This document shows, piece by piece, positions 1-7,925 of a stretch of 64,000 nt of DNA. Location: contig NZ_VLKT01000013.1 of NCBI RefSeq assembly GCF_007830515.1, positions 1-64,000 of the forward strand, given 5' to 3'. Made by a program: the position numbers and the translations under genes. The first letter of the stretch is position 1, and every line of letters begins with the position of its first letter. The DNA comes from Mesorhizobium tianshanense. Its GTDB lineage: Bacteria; Pseudomonadota; Alphaproteobacteria; Rhizobiales; Rhizobiaceae. Below the pieces are notes generated by a model that ran no database searches, was not told the DNA's origin, and saw only the letters and a program-made list of their open reading frames with translations.

Positions 1-642
1 AACCTCCTGCTCGACGACCTCGACAGGGAACTGGCCCGACGTGGTCTCCGCTTCTGCCGCTACGCGGACGACTGCAACATCTATGTTCGCAGCCGCCGCG
101 CCGGCGAACGGGTCATGGCTTCGGTAAGCCGGTTCCTGACCAAGAAGCTGCGGCTGAAGGTCAACGAGGCGAAGAGCGCGGTGGCGCGGCCGGAGGAGCG
201 GAAGTTCCTGGGGTTCAGCATCGCGAATGACGGGAGCGAGCGGCGCATCGCGCCGAAGGCCCTCGCCAAATTCAAGGCGCTGATCCGGGATATGACACGC
301 CGGACCCGGGGCATAAGTCTGCCGCAGCTGGTCAAGGAGCTGAAGCCATACCTCATCGGATGGCGCGGCTACTTCGGCTTCTGCCAGACCCCGCGGGTGC
401 TTACGAACTTGGAAGCGTGGACCCGCCGAAGATTACGCATGTATCTTTGGCGGCAATGGGGGAACGGGCACAACCGCTTCAAGGAGCTGCGCCGTCGTGG
501 CGTGCCAAAGCTCCGGGCCGCGGTTGCTGCCGGTTCACCGACGGGATTCTGGCGCATGTCAGGACACCCGGCGGTCCAACAGGCCCTGCGCAACCACCAC
601 TTCGAGTCGCTCGGTCTCCCCCGTCTCTATGTCTCTGTCTAA
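1..642 (+). CDS. Group II intron reverse transcriptase/maturase, C-terminal part (5' end outside window)
   Basis: The reading frame is open from the first base, so the gene starts outside the window; 213 residues remain. The YADD motif of the reverse transcriptase active site is at residues 21-24. After it come the thumb region and the maturase (X) domain, with the conserved LKPYLIGWRGYFG segment about residues 113-125. Proteins of this family copy intron RNA into DNA and help the intron fold and splice. The gene lies just upstream of intron domains V and VI, the usual place for an ORF in domain IV. No HNH endonuclease domain is seen after the maturase part, so this is probably one of the endonuclease-lacking lineages common in rhizobia. 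The identity is firm; activity cannot be judged without the N-terminal half. Confidence 0.93.
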   Translation, partial: NLLLDDLDRELARRGLRFCRYADDCNIYVRSRRAGERVMASVSRFLTKKLRLKVNEAKSAVARPEERKFLGFSIANDGSERRIAPKALAKFKALIRDMTRRTRGISLPQLVKELKPYLIGWRGYFGFCQTPRVLTNLEAWTRRRLRMYLWRQWGNGHNRFKELRRRGVPKLRAAVAAGSPTGFWRMSGHPAVQQALRNHHFESLGLPRLYVSV

Positions 643-731
643 GCTTAATCCGGTCGAACCGCCGTGGTACGTGATCCGTATGCCCGGTGGTGTGGGAGGG
701 GCGGCGCCGCGAGGCGTCCCCCTATCCCGAT
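1..731 (+). mobile_element. 3' portion of a group II intron, with domains V and VI
   Basis: Downstream of the maturase stop, 658-690 folds as a domain V-like hairpin: ACCGCCG (658-664) pairs with CGGTGGT (684-690), GG with CC and TACG with CGTA. A two-base bulge, TG, lies on the 3' side, as expected of domain V. Bases 693-731 then fold as a domain VI-like hairpin: a GGGAGGGG arm, GCGA-type loop and a CCCC arm interrupted by TAT that could carry the branch-point A. The element probably ends near 731 (CCTATCCCGAT). The 3' end is a structural prediction; the 5' end is outside the window. Confidence 0.8.
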
Positions 732-887
732 CTATGGCGCTACCTGCTCGTTCCGATCGATGAGACGAAGGGCAATATTCCACCCCGTGGCCGAATTCTC
801 AAACTGCGACATTACCGGCTGGCGGCGCGTTGACGCGTCACTGCCATCCCGGTACGGATCGACTATCGATCTCGAAGGAATTCCCGC

Positions 888-1283
888 ATGGTGCATTACG
901 CTGATGGACGGCCGATCGGCGATCTGACACTGCGGACGCTAGCCATGCCCTCGGACGCCAATGCGGCGGGCGATATCTTCGGCGGCTGGGTGATGGCGCA
1001 GATGGACCTTGCCTGCGGCATCCGCGCCGCCGAGCGCGCCAAGGGCCGCGTGGTGACGGCGGCGGTGAAGGAGATGTCGTTCGCCAAGCCGATGAAGGTC
1101 GGCGACACGCTGTGCATCTATACGCATGTCGAGCGCGTCGGCCGCACCTCGATGACGCTCAAGGTCGAGGCCTGGGCGCAACGCTACCTCTCCGACCTGA
1201 TGGAGAAGGTCACCCATGCCGATTTCGTCATGGTGGCACTGGACAGCGAAGGCAAGCCGAAGGCGGTTCCGGCGGAAGGCTGA
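888..1283 (+). CDS. Acyl-CoA thioesterase, YciA-like hotdog fold
   Basis: This 131-residue protein is a single hotdog domain of the YciA/BFIT type, which hydrolyses acyl-CoA thioesters to free acid and CoA in the cytoplasm. The family signature DANAAGDIFGGW is at residues 23-34, followed by Asp40 on the central helix, the expected catalytic acid. Length fits the family (about 130). The ATG at 888 has an AAGGAA ribosome site a few bases upstream. It stands alone, about 150 bp after the intron end, so no operon partner suggests a substrate. The family assignment is secure; the physiological acyl-CoA is unknown. Confidence 0.9.
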   Translation: MVHYADGRPIGDLTLRTLAMPSDANAAGDIFGGWVMAQMDLACGIRAAERAKGRVVTAAVKEMSFAKPMKVGDTLCIYTHVERVGRTSMTLKVEAWAQRYLSDLMEKVTHADFVMVALDSEGKPKAVPAEG

Positions 1284-1431
1284 CCAGCCGGGTGTAGTTA
1301 GCCTAAAATCGGACAGCAACGCCGCTGCCAGCCTCCCGCAGGGGGATGCGAACAGCGAGTTGTGTGATGCTTTTCATAGTCGCGTTCGCAAATTTCCGTG
1401 ACCGTGTCCGAGCGGATCCGGGAAAAAGACA

Positions 1432-1743
1432 ATGCGTCAACGATTGCTGAACGGCGCATTGGCGGGCGCGCTTGCAGCCTTGTTCTGCCTGTTGGCCGCA
1501 ACCGCCTATACCGAGGTCAGACAAGACGAGGCCGAAGCCCGTTGCACCTCCGAAAAACCACCCTCAAGCGGCAAGCGACCAGGTGCGAATCTGCGTGGCG
1601 ACGACGTGCGACACCGGCACGACGCCTGTGCGCAATTGCGGTAAAGGGGCGGCCTGCGCCATCGGCGACAAGGTGGTCGATCAGACCCCGAAGTCGAAGC
1701 GGCTCGAAAGCCGTCCTCAGGCCGGAATGCAGATGCAGCCGTA
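1432..1743 (+). pseudogene. Small secreted cysteine-containing protein, apparently frameshifted
   Basis: From the ATG at 1432 the frame encodes a good signal peptide (MRQRLLNGAL, then Ala/Leu-rich residues 8-24) but soon becomes Arg/His-rich nonsense ending at 1644. The frame one base further on reads CVATTCDTGTTPVRNC and ends at 1743, which looks like a genuine small Cys-containing protein tail. Joining the two frames near 1535-1545 gives a plausible exported protein of about 100 residues. I do not recognise the family. Either a single-base indel broke the gene, or the sequence has an error, or this is a chance ORF pair. Confidence 0.35.
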
Positions 1744-1793
1744 GAATTCGTCTACGCTACGCGCCGCGCGCAAACCCTTGCTGCGCAAGAGTT

Positions 1794-2201
1794 TCAGGTG
1801 TGAATCCCATCGAACTTCGCCCGCGCCGCCTTGACGCGCTCGGTGTTCCTGCGCGCCCACTCGCCGAGTGCACCGACCGGCACCAGAAGTTCGTAGCCCA
1901 GATCGGTCAGCTCATAGTCGACGCGCGGCGGGATGGTCGGGAACACGGTGCGGGTGACGAAGCCATCGCGCTCCAGCCCGCGCAAAGTGGTGGTCAGCAT
2001 CTTTTGCGAGATGCCGCCGACGGCGCTGCGCAATTCGTTGAAGCGCAGCGGCCCGTCGCCGAGCTTGCCGACGACGAGCACCGTCCATTTGTCGCCGACG
2101 CGCTGCAGGATTTCCGAGACCGCGCGGCAGTCCTCGGTGCGGTGCGGGTGCCTTGGTATCAAAAAGGTGCCTCCTTGCGCCTCGTGGGCGTAGTCACTCA
2201 T
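1794..2201 (-). CDS. HxlR-family winged-helix transcriptional regulator
   Basis: The 135-residue protein is one HxlR/DUF24 winged-helix domain. The N-terminal cysteine used by many members for redox or electrophile sensing is at residue 25 (TEDCRA), followed by GDKWT at 36-40, the recognition-helix area ISQKMLTTTLRGLE (64-77) and the wing RVDYELTDLG (93-102). It is transcribed divergently from the FMN reductase at 2255, with 53 bp between them holding a perfect GGTATC-N5-GATACC palindrome. This layout matches HxlR regulators that control a neighbouring NAD(P)H-dependent reductase. Control of that gene is inferred from position and palindrome. Confidence 0.9.
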   Translation of the reverse strand: MSDYAHEAQGGTFLIPRHPHRTEDCRAVSEILQRVGDKWTVLVVGKLGDGPLRFNELRSAVGGISQKMLTTTLRGLERDGFVTRTVFPTIPPRVDYELTDLGYELLVPVGALGEWARRNTERVKAARAKFDGIHT

Positions 2202-2209
2202 ATAGCTCA

Positions 2210-2226
2210 GGTATCTAAACGATACC
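2210..2226. promoter_or_regulatory. Probable HxlR operator, GGTATC-N5-GATACC
   Basis: A perfect 6-5-6 inverted repeat, GGTATC TAAAC GATACC, lies in the 53-bp gap between the divergent HxlR and FMN reductase genes. A related half, GGTATC followed by GGTGCC after five bases, occurs inside the regulator's 5' coding end near 2155. Size and GTATC/GATAC half-sites fit HxlR-type operators. Function is inferred. Confidence 0.6.
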
Positions 2227-2254
2227 AGAAATTTGCCTAAAGGAGAGCCCCTCT

Positions 2255-2860
2255 ATGTCCAAACCCAAAATCGCCATCGTCATCGGTTCGACGCGCGCCG
2301 CGCGCTTCGCCGACATCCCCGCCGGGTGGATCGCCAAGATCGCCAAGTCGCATGCCGACATCGACGTGGAAGTGGTCGACCTGCGCGACTTCCCGATGCC
2401 GTTCTTCGACGAGGTTGCATCGTCCGCCTGGGTGCCGTCGCAGAACGAAGTGGCGCTGCGCTGGCAGAAGAAGGTCGCCGAGTTCGACGGCTTCATCTTC
2501 ACCGCCGCCGAATACAACCATGGCCCGACGGCGGTGCTGAAGAACGCCATCGACTACGCCGCCAATGAATGGAACAAGAAGCCGGCCGGCTTCGTCGGCT
2601 ATGGCGCCGTCGGCGGCGCGCGTGCCGTCGAGCAGCTCCGGATGCATGCCGTCGAATTGCAGATGGCGCCGGTCAAATCCGCCGTCCATATTGCGTGGGG
2701 CGATTTCCTCGCCGTCCGCCAAGGCGAGAAGAAGCTTGAAGAGCTTGAACACCTGAACCAGGCGGCAACCGCGCTGGTCAACGACGTTGCCTGGTGGGCC
2801 AAGGTCCTGAAGGCGGCGCGCAGGGCTGATGCGATTGCCGAGGAAGCCAAGGCGGCCTGA
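2255..2860 (+). CDS. NADPH-dependent FMN reductase family oxidoreductase
   Basis: The 201-residue flavodoxin-like protein has the FMN phosphate loop GSTR at residues 11-14, the EYNHGP segment at 86-91 and GYGAVGGARA at 115-124, the usual flavin-binding positions in this family. Members reduce FMN, quinones, azo compounds or chromate with NADPH in the cytoplasm. The ATG follows AAAGGAGAG closely, so the start is well supported. The gene is divergent from an HxlR regulator and ends at a hairpin terminator (2894-2919). The likely role is quinone or electrophile detoxification under HxlR control; the true substrate is not visible. Confidence 0.9.
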   Translation: MSKPKIAIVIGSTRAARFADIPAGWIAKIAKSHADIDVEVVDLRDFPMPFFDEVASSAWVPSQNEVALRWQKKVAEFDGFIFTAAEYNHGPTAVLKNAIDYAANEWNKKPAGFVGYGAVGGARAVEQLRMHAVELQMAPVKSAVHIAWGDFLAVRQGEKKLEELEHLNQAATALVNDVAWWAKVLKAARRADAIAEEAKAA

Positions 2861-2893
2861 GCCGTCGGATCGGAAACATCCTCCCAAGGATCC

Positions 2894-2919
2894 GGGGCGG
2901 CGTTTGCGTCGCCCCTTTT
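2894..2919 (+). terminator. Rho-independent terminator after the FMN reductase
   Basis: A nine-pair stem, GGGGCGGCG and CGTCGCCCC (one G-T pair) with a TTTG loop, is followed by TTTT. It lies 33 bp past the reductase stop and touches the 3' end of the convergent HxlR gene. Confidence 0.75.
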
Positions 2920-3319
2920 AATTTGTGAAGGCGATGGCCGGTTGCAGCGCCTGCCGTGGCCTGACGATGCAGTCGGCAAGGTGGTTCAATTCGTTCAGCT
3001 CTTCCGCGTGGTGCTGGCCCCATTCACAAAGCGCCAAAAGGATAGGCTCGAGACTGAGGCCAAGGCGCGTCGCCGAATATTCGACGCGTGAGGGAATTTC
3101 AGCAAAGATCTCGCGGCGAACCAGGCCGTGTTCTTCCATTTCGCGAAGCTGCTGGATCAGCACCTTCTGCGTGATATCAGGCACCAGCGTCTTCAGCACC
3201 GACAGCCGCCGGGGTTCATCGAAGAGATGGTAGAGGATGACAGCCTTCCATCGGCCCGAAATCACCTTCAGGGCGCGTTCCGCCGGCAGCAAGGGCAGTC
3301 TCTTGGTCAGTTTGGCCAT
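2918..3319 (-). CDS. HxlR-family winged-helix transcriptional regulator (second copy)
   Basis: This 133-residue HxlR/DUF24 protein begins MAKLTKRLPLL. The ATG at 3319 follows AGGAGGTGACC directly, so it is preferred to an upstream in-frame ATG at 3346. The helix-turn-helix lies around SGRWKAVILYHLF and ITQKVLIQQLREMEEHG, and the wing around IPSRVEYSATRLG. Unlike the copy at 1794 it lacks the conserved N-terminal sensor cysteine; its cysteines are C-terminal. It is divergent from the quinone oxidoreductase-like gene at 3417 and convergent with the FMN reductase. It probably represses the divergent gene, but no clear palindrome is seen in the gap. Confidence 0.88.
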   Translation of the reverse strand: MAKLTKRLPLLPAERALKVISGRWKAVILYHLFDEPRRLSVLKTLVPDITQKVLIQQLREMEEHGLVRREIFAEIPSRVEYSATRLGLSLEPILLALCEWGQHHAEELNELNHLADCIVRPRQALQPAIAFTN

Positions 3320-3416
3320 GGTCACCTCCTGGTCAGCAGGGGACAAATGAGTGTGTAGTCGCGATCAGGCAGATAGTGGCAAACAGCATCCGATGCCATA
3401 GCGATGGGTGCATGCC

Positions 3417-4397
3417 ATGAGAGCCATTCAACTGAACCGTTTCGGCGGTCCCGACGTCCTCGACGTCATCGAGATGCCGAAGCCGCTGCCGCAAGCCGGC
3501 GAGGTCCTGATCCGCGTTCATGCGGCCGGAGTGAATTTCTTCGAAGTGCTGATGCGCGGGGATCGCTATGCGGTGACGCCGCAATTGCCTGTCATCCTCG
3601 GCGTCGAGGCAGCCGGAACCGTGGAGGCACTTGGCCAAGGGGTGGACGCCTCGCTGACAGGGACACGCGTCGCGGCGCCGCTGTTCGCTTCAAAGCGCCC
3701 ATTCGGCGGATATGCCGAGTATGTGACGATCGACGCAGACTTGGCCGTGCCTTTGCCCGACGCGCTCTCCTTCGAGGATGCGACGGCCCTGATGGTGCAG
3801 GGGCTGACGGCCTTCCATCTGCTGCGGCAAAGTCTACCGAAGGGCAAGTCAGTGCTGGTCTTGGCCGCCGCCGGAGGTGTCGGCTCCCTGCTGATCCAAC
3901 TGGCCAGGCGCCAGGGCGCCAGCGCCGTGATCGCTGCCGCCGGCAGCGCGGCCAAACGTGATCTTGCCTTATTGCTCGGCGCCGATGCGGCCGTCGACTA
4001 CCGCGGAGCGGATTGGGCCGCTCAGGTCCGGGAAGCAACAGGCGGCGCCGGCGTCGATGTCGTCTATGACATTGTCGGCGGCTCGATCACGGCGGCGTCG
4101 CTGGAGGCTCTCGCGCCTGGCGGAGAGCTGGTCTTCGCGGCGCTGGGCAGATACGCGATCGGCGCCTCGGAACTGGAAGCGATGATCACCCGGAACCAAT
4201 CGTTGCGAGGCTTCGCCCTGCTTCCGCTGCTCTCTGCCGATGGTCTCAGGGCCAGCCTGTCGGAGCTTTTCCATCTGGCCGCCAGCGGAGAGCTTGCCGT
4301 GATACGAGGCGGCCGCTACCCGCTCGACCAGGCGGCCGAAGCGCATCGCTCGCTGGAGGAGCGCCGCTCGACCGGCAAGGTCGTGTTGATACCATAA
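3417..4397 (+). CDS. Zinc-independent MDR-type quinone oxidoreductase (NADPH:quinone reductase-like)
   Basis: The 326-residue protein is a medium-chain dehydrogenase/reductase: a GroES-like N-terminal domain (about 1-120) and a Rossmann domain with AAAGGVGS (150-157). The Cys/His ligands of catalytic and structural zinc are absent, placing it with quinone oxidoreductase/zeta-crystallin-like enzymes that pass two electrons from NADPH to quinones or enones. Another ATG lies three codons upstream (3408); neither start has a strong ribosome site. It is divergent from an HxlR regulator, the second such pair in 2 kb, suggesting inducible electrophile or quinone defence. The family is clear; the substrate is not. 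Confidence 0.88.
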   Translation: MRAIQLNRFGGPDVLDVIEMPKPLPQAGEVLIRVHAAGVNFFEVLMRGDRYAVTPQLPVILGVEAAGTVEALGQGVDASLTGTRVAAPLFASKRPFGGYAEYVTIDADLAVPLPDALSFEDATALMVQGLTAFHLLRQSLPKGKSVLVLAAAGGVGSLLIQLARRQGASAVIAAAGSAAKRDLALLLGADAAVDYRGADWAAQVREATGGAGVDVVYDIVGGSITAASLEALAPGGELVFAALGRYAIGASELEAMITRNQSLRGFALLPLLSADGLRASLSELFHLAASGELAVIRGGRYPLDQAAEAHRSLEERRSTGKVVLIP

Positions 4398-4400
4398 TTC

Positions 4401-5717
4401 TTATTTGCGCAAGATCTCGCGGTGGCCGGCGGGCAGGCGGGTGGCGATGAGCTTGTCGATGCGCCGGCCGTCGAGGTCGACGACCTCGAAGCGCCAGCCC
4501 TGCGCATCGACGCATTCGCCGGTGGTCGGCAAATGGTGCAGGTGCGAGAGCACGTAGCCGGCGACAGTCTCGTAGTCGCGATTCTCGGGCAGGTCGATGC
4601 CGAGAACGTCCGCCATCTCGTCGGCCTGCATGTAGCCGGCGAGCAGCCATGAGCCGTCGTCGCGCTTGACGGCGTTTTCCTCCTCGTCGCCGGCGTCGAG
4701 ATCCGCCCGGAAGACGCCGGTGATGGCTTCCAGTATGTCCGCCGGGGTGACGATGCCTTCGAAATGGCCGTATTCGTCATGGACCAGCGCCATCGGCACG
4801 TCGGATTCCCTGAGTGTCGAAAGGACATCCAGCGCGTCGGCCTGGTCATGGACGATGGGAGCGGCGCGCACATGCCGGCGCGAGTCGAGCGCGCGACCGC
4901 CGAGCATCGCGGCCAGCACGTCGCGGGTCTGGACGACGCCGATCATGGCGTCGACGCTGCCGTCGCCGGCCGGCAGGCGCGAATGCTGGGTCTCCATCAG
5001 GAGCTTGCGGGTCGCCGCGTCGTCGGCCTGCAGGTTGATCCAGTCGACCTCGGTGCGCGGCGTCATCACCGCGCGGACGGCGCGATCGCCGAGCCGCATG
5101 ACGCCGGCGATCATGCGCCGCTCGTCCGATTCGATGGTGCCGTGATGCTCGGCCTCGGCGACCAGCATCTTGATCTCCTCGTCGGTGACCTTCTCCTCGC
5201 TTTCACCGCGCTGGCCAAGCAGCCACAGCATGGCGCGGCCGGAAATGTCGAGCAGGAACACCAGCGGCGCCGAGACGGTGGCAAGGATGGTCATCGCCGG
5301 AGCAACCCTGGCGGCGACCCGTTCGGGATCGCGCAGCGCGATCTGCTTGGGCACAAGTTCGCCGATGATCAGCGAGAAGTAGGTGATGAGGGCGACGACG
5401 ATGCCGACGCCGATCGGGTCGGCAATGCTTTCGCGGACGCCGATCGATGCCAGGAACACCGACAGCCGCTCGCCAAGCGTGGCGCCGGAAAAGGCGCCGG
5501 ACAAAACACCGACCAGGGTGATGCCGATCTGCACCGACGACAGGAATTTGCCGGGATTGGAGCCGAGCGCCAAGGCGCGGCCGGCACCCTTGACGCCGCG
5601 GTCGATCATCGCCTTGAGGCGGGCCGGCCGTGACGAGACGATGGCGAGTTCGGACATTGCCAGAAGGCCGTTCACGCAGATGAGGACGGCCACGATGGCG
5701 ATTTCAGCATAGAGCAT
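4401..5717 (-). CDS. CNNM/CorC (HlyC)-family membrane protein, DUF21-CBS-transporter-associated domain
   Basis: The 438-residue protein has the usual order: an N-terminal DUF21 membrane domain of about four helices (1-180), including the PKQIALRDPERVA stretch near 146; two CBS domains (about 205-330) with MTPRTEVDWI; and a C-terminal CorC_HlyC domain (355-435). The family is linked to Mg2+/Co2+ efflux and resistance; the old name haemolysin is misleading. The stop lies 3 bp from the stop of the convergent oxidoreductase. The gene starts about 990 bp from the next gene on its strand and appears monocistronic. Family is confident; the ion carried is inferred from relatives. Confidence 0.92.
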   Translation of the reverse strand: MLYAEIAIVAVLICVNGLLAMSELAIVSSRPARLKAMIDRGVKGAGRALALGSNPGKFLSSVQIGITLVGVLSGAFSGATLGERLSVFLASIGVRESIADPIGVGIVVALITYFSLIIGELVPKQIALRDPERVAARVAPAMTILATVSAPLVFLLDISGRAMLWLLGQRGESEEKVTDEEIKMLVAEAEHHGTIESDERRMIAGVMRLGDRAVRAVMTPRTEVDWINLQADDAATRKLLMETQHSRLPAGDGSVDAMIGVVQTRDVLAAMLGGRALDSRRHVRAAPIVHDQADALDVLSTLRESDVPMALVHDEYGHFEGIVTPADILEAITGVFRADLDAGDEEENAVKRDDGSWLLAGYMQADEMADVLGIDLPENRDYETVAGYVLSHLHHLPTTGECVDAQGWRFEVVDLDGRRIDKLIATRLPAGHREILRK

Positions 5718-5811
5718 GCGCGGTCAATAGCATTGCGGCGCGGTCTTCGAAAATAGGTGGCCGTCATTTTTCTTCATGCCGGCTTTCTTCATGCCGGCGC
5801 AGGCAGCCATC

Positions 5812-6726
5812 TCATGCGGCATCCCATGGCGGTGACGAAAAATGCTTGATCAGGGCGTCGACGACGACACGGACCTTTGGTGTCAGGCTGCGCGTCACCG
5901 GCCAGACGGCATGCACGACGATGTCTTCGACGAGACAATCCGACAGGACTGTCTCGAGTTCGCCGCTCCTGAGGCTGTCGGCCGCCAGCCAGGTCGGCAG
6001 AAAGACGATGCCGCAGCCGGCAAGGGCTGCGTCCAGCATCGGTTCGCCGTGACCGAGGACAAGCCGCGCCCTTGGCACGAATCTTCCGACATGGCCGTCG
6101 GCATGCCTTACCGTCCAGGGCCGGACAATGCCGTCGCGGCCGTAGCCGATGACGCTGTGGTTGGCGAGATCCTCGATCGATCGCGGCCTGCCGTGTTTTT
6201 CGAGATAGGAGGGGGCCGCGCAGATCGCCGAGCGTTGGGCGTAGATGCGGCGCGCGGCGAGCGACAGGCTGTCATCGAGGTCGCCCATGCGGACCGCCAG
6301 GTCGATGCCTTCCTCGATCAGGTCGACGCGCCGGTCGTTGAAGGAGATTTCCATCGTCAGATCCGGAAACTGCCTGGAAATGTCGAAGAGCACGGGCGCC
6401 ACGCATCTGCGGCCGAAGGCCAGGGGCACGTCAACGCGAAGCCGACCGGAAGGCACCAGCCGATGCGTGGCGAGCAATGACTGGGCGGCCTCGATTTCGG
6501 ACAGTGCCCTGACGCATGCTTCGTAGTAGCCCAAGCCTTCGCTGGTTGGGCTCAGGCTGCGGGTCGTGCGATTGAGGAGGCGAACGCCCAATCGCTGTTC
6601 CAACTGCGCGACCGCCTTGCCGACCGCCGACTTCGTTACATGCAGCCGCTGACCGGCGCCGGTGAAACTGCCGGCCTCGACCGTCTGAACGAATGCGAGG
6701 ATGCCTTGCAGGCTGGCTGATTCCAT
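5812..6726 (-). CDS. LysR-family transcriptional regulator
   Basis: The 304-residue LysR protein has an N-terminal helix-turn-helix (FVQTVEAGSFTGAGQRLHVT, about 12-31, followed by KSAVGKAVAQLEQRLGVRLL) and a periplasmic-binding-protein-like effector domain (about 90-300). The sequence resembles the large subgroup that regulates neighbouring oxidoreductase genes. It is divergent from the alcohol dehydrogenase at 6855; the 128-bp AT-rich gap holds a CTAT-N11-ATAG palindrome typical of LysR sites. Control of the dehydrogenase and of itself is inferred. Confidence 0.92.
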   Translation of the reverse strand: MESASLQGILAFVQTVEAGSFTGAGQRLHVTKSAVGKAVAQLEQRLGVRLLNRTTRSLSPTSEGLGYYEACVRALSEIEAAQSLLATHRLVPSGRLRVDVPLAFGRRCVAPVLFDISRQFPDLTMEISFNDRRVDLIEEGIDLAVRMGDLDDSLSLAARRIYAQRSAICAAPSYLEKHGRPRSIEDLANHSVIGYGRDGIVRPWTVRHADGHVGRFVPRARLVLGHGEPMLDAALAGCGIVFLPTWLAADSLRSGELETVLSDCLVEDIVVHAVWPVTRSLTPKVRVVVDALIKHFSSPPWDAA

Positions 6727-6795
6727 TTCGCCTTCCTATTATAGAATTTAAGTCCTCAATCTGTTTCCAAATTTGCCTCATAGAAGCACTTTTAT

Positions 6796-6814
6796 CTATA
6801 GTTAATTCGCATAG
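6796..6814. promoter_or_regulatory. Probable LysR operator, CTAT-N11-ATAG
   Basis: A perfect inverted repeat with half-sites CTAT and ATAG separated by 11 bases fits the T-N11-A rule for LysR proteins. It lies in the AT-rich gap between the divergent LysR and dehydrogenase genes, about 40 bp before the dehydrogenase ATG. Confidence 0.5.
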
Positions 6815-6854
6815 ATGTCTTGCGTGGCCACCAATCACGGAGTGCGGACCGAAG

Positions 6855-7877
6855 ATGAGACCTGAAATCAACAAATCCTGGCAGATGAGCGGTTTCGGCC
6901 TGTCCAGGCTTGAGCCGGCTGAGGGAAAGATACCCAAGCCGGGGTCACGCGACCTTCTGGTGCGGATCAAGGCCGTTTCGCTGAACTACAAGGACAGGAT
7001 GATCGTCGACGGCGTGCTGATCCCGGACCTTGCCTTTCCTTTCGTGCCGACATCCGACGCCGTGGGCGAAGTGATGGCCATCGGAAGCGAGGTCAGCCGC
7101 TTCCGCGTCGGGCAGCGCGTGCTTGGCCAGGTGATCGCCGATTGGCTGGACGGCGACGCACCGCCGGTGTTGCACAAGCATACGCTGGGGTCGTCGCTGC
7201 CCGGCACGTTGTCCGACTATGTACTCTTCCACGAAGATGCAGCCGTGGTGGCGCCGCAGTCCCTCGGCGATGTCGAGGCCTCGACGCTGCCGATCGCGGC
7301 TTTGACGGCGTGGTTCGCGTTGGTCGAGGCGACAAAGCCGATCCCGGGCGAGACCGTTCTCATCCAGGGCACGGGCGGCGTGTCGCTGTTTGCGCTGCAG
7401 TTCGCGGCCGCCTTCGGCCTGCGCGCCATCGTGACGTCAAGCAGCGACGAGAAACTCGAGCGGGCAACGGGACTCGGCGCCTGGCAGGTGATCAACTATC
7501 GCGCCCAACCGGCATGGGACGAGGCCGCGCGCGACCTGACTGATGGCGTCGGCGTCAGGCATGTGCTGGAGATGGTCGGCGGCGACAATGCGCGGCGATC
7601 GCTCAATGCATTGGGCGCCGATGGCCGGCTATCGGTCATCGGCCTTCTGGGCGGTATGGAACTCAGCTTTCCGATCATCCCGTTCCTGCAAAATCGGATT
7701 GTCGTGCAGGGCATATCGATCGGTCACCGCCGCGCCTTCGAGCGGATGAACGAGGCGATCGAGACGCTTGCGATCAAACCGGTGATCGACAAGGTCTATG
7801 GTTTCGACGAGGTGCCGCAGGCTTTCGAACACCTGGAGACGGGGCCGTTCGGCAAGATCGTGATCGCCGGGTCCTGA
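6855..7877 (+). CDS. MDR-family NAD(P)-dependent alcohol dehydrogenase-like protein
   Basis: The protein has 340 residues from the ATG at 6855. The frame is open further upstream, but that stretch overlaps the LysR promoter region. A GroES-like domain (1-150) is followed by a Rossmann fold with GTGGVSLFALQ (172-182). The canonical catalytic-zinc Cys is replaced (SLNYKDRM at 42-49), so it belongs with zinc-independent MDR enzymes often annotated as alcohol dehydrogenase or quinone reductase. It is divergent from a LysR regulator. Carbonyl or enone reduction is the likely chemistry; the substrate is unknown. Confidence 0.88.
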   Translation: MRPEINKSWQMSGFGLSRLEPAEGKIPKPGSRDLLVRIKAVSLNYKDRMIVDGVLIPDLAFPFVPTSDAVGEVMAIGSEVSRFRVGQRVLGQVIADWLDGDAPPVLHKHTLGSSLPGTLSDYVLFHEDAAVVAPQSLGDVEASTLPIAALTAWFALVEATKPIPGETVLIQGTGGVSLFALQFAAAFGLRAIVTSSSDEKLERATGLGAWQVINYRAQPAWDEAARDLTDGVGVRHVLEMVGGDNARRSLNALGADGRLSVIGLLGGMELSFPIIPFLQNRIVVQGISIGHRRAFERMNEAIETLAIKPVIDKVYGFDEVPQAFEHLETGPFGKIVIAGS

Positions 7878-7925
7878 TTACGGCCGTCAGGCGATGACGC
7901 GGAAGGCCGGCCGTTCGTCCTGCGC

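Noticed and set aside
1398..2240. Long plus-strand open frame (280 codons)
   Set aside because: Antisense to the HxlR gene over most of its length, Arg/Ala-rich, no ribosome site. It is a by-product of high GC coding bias.
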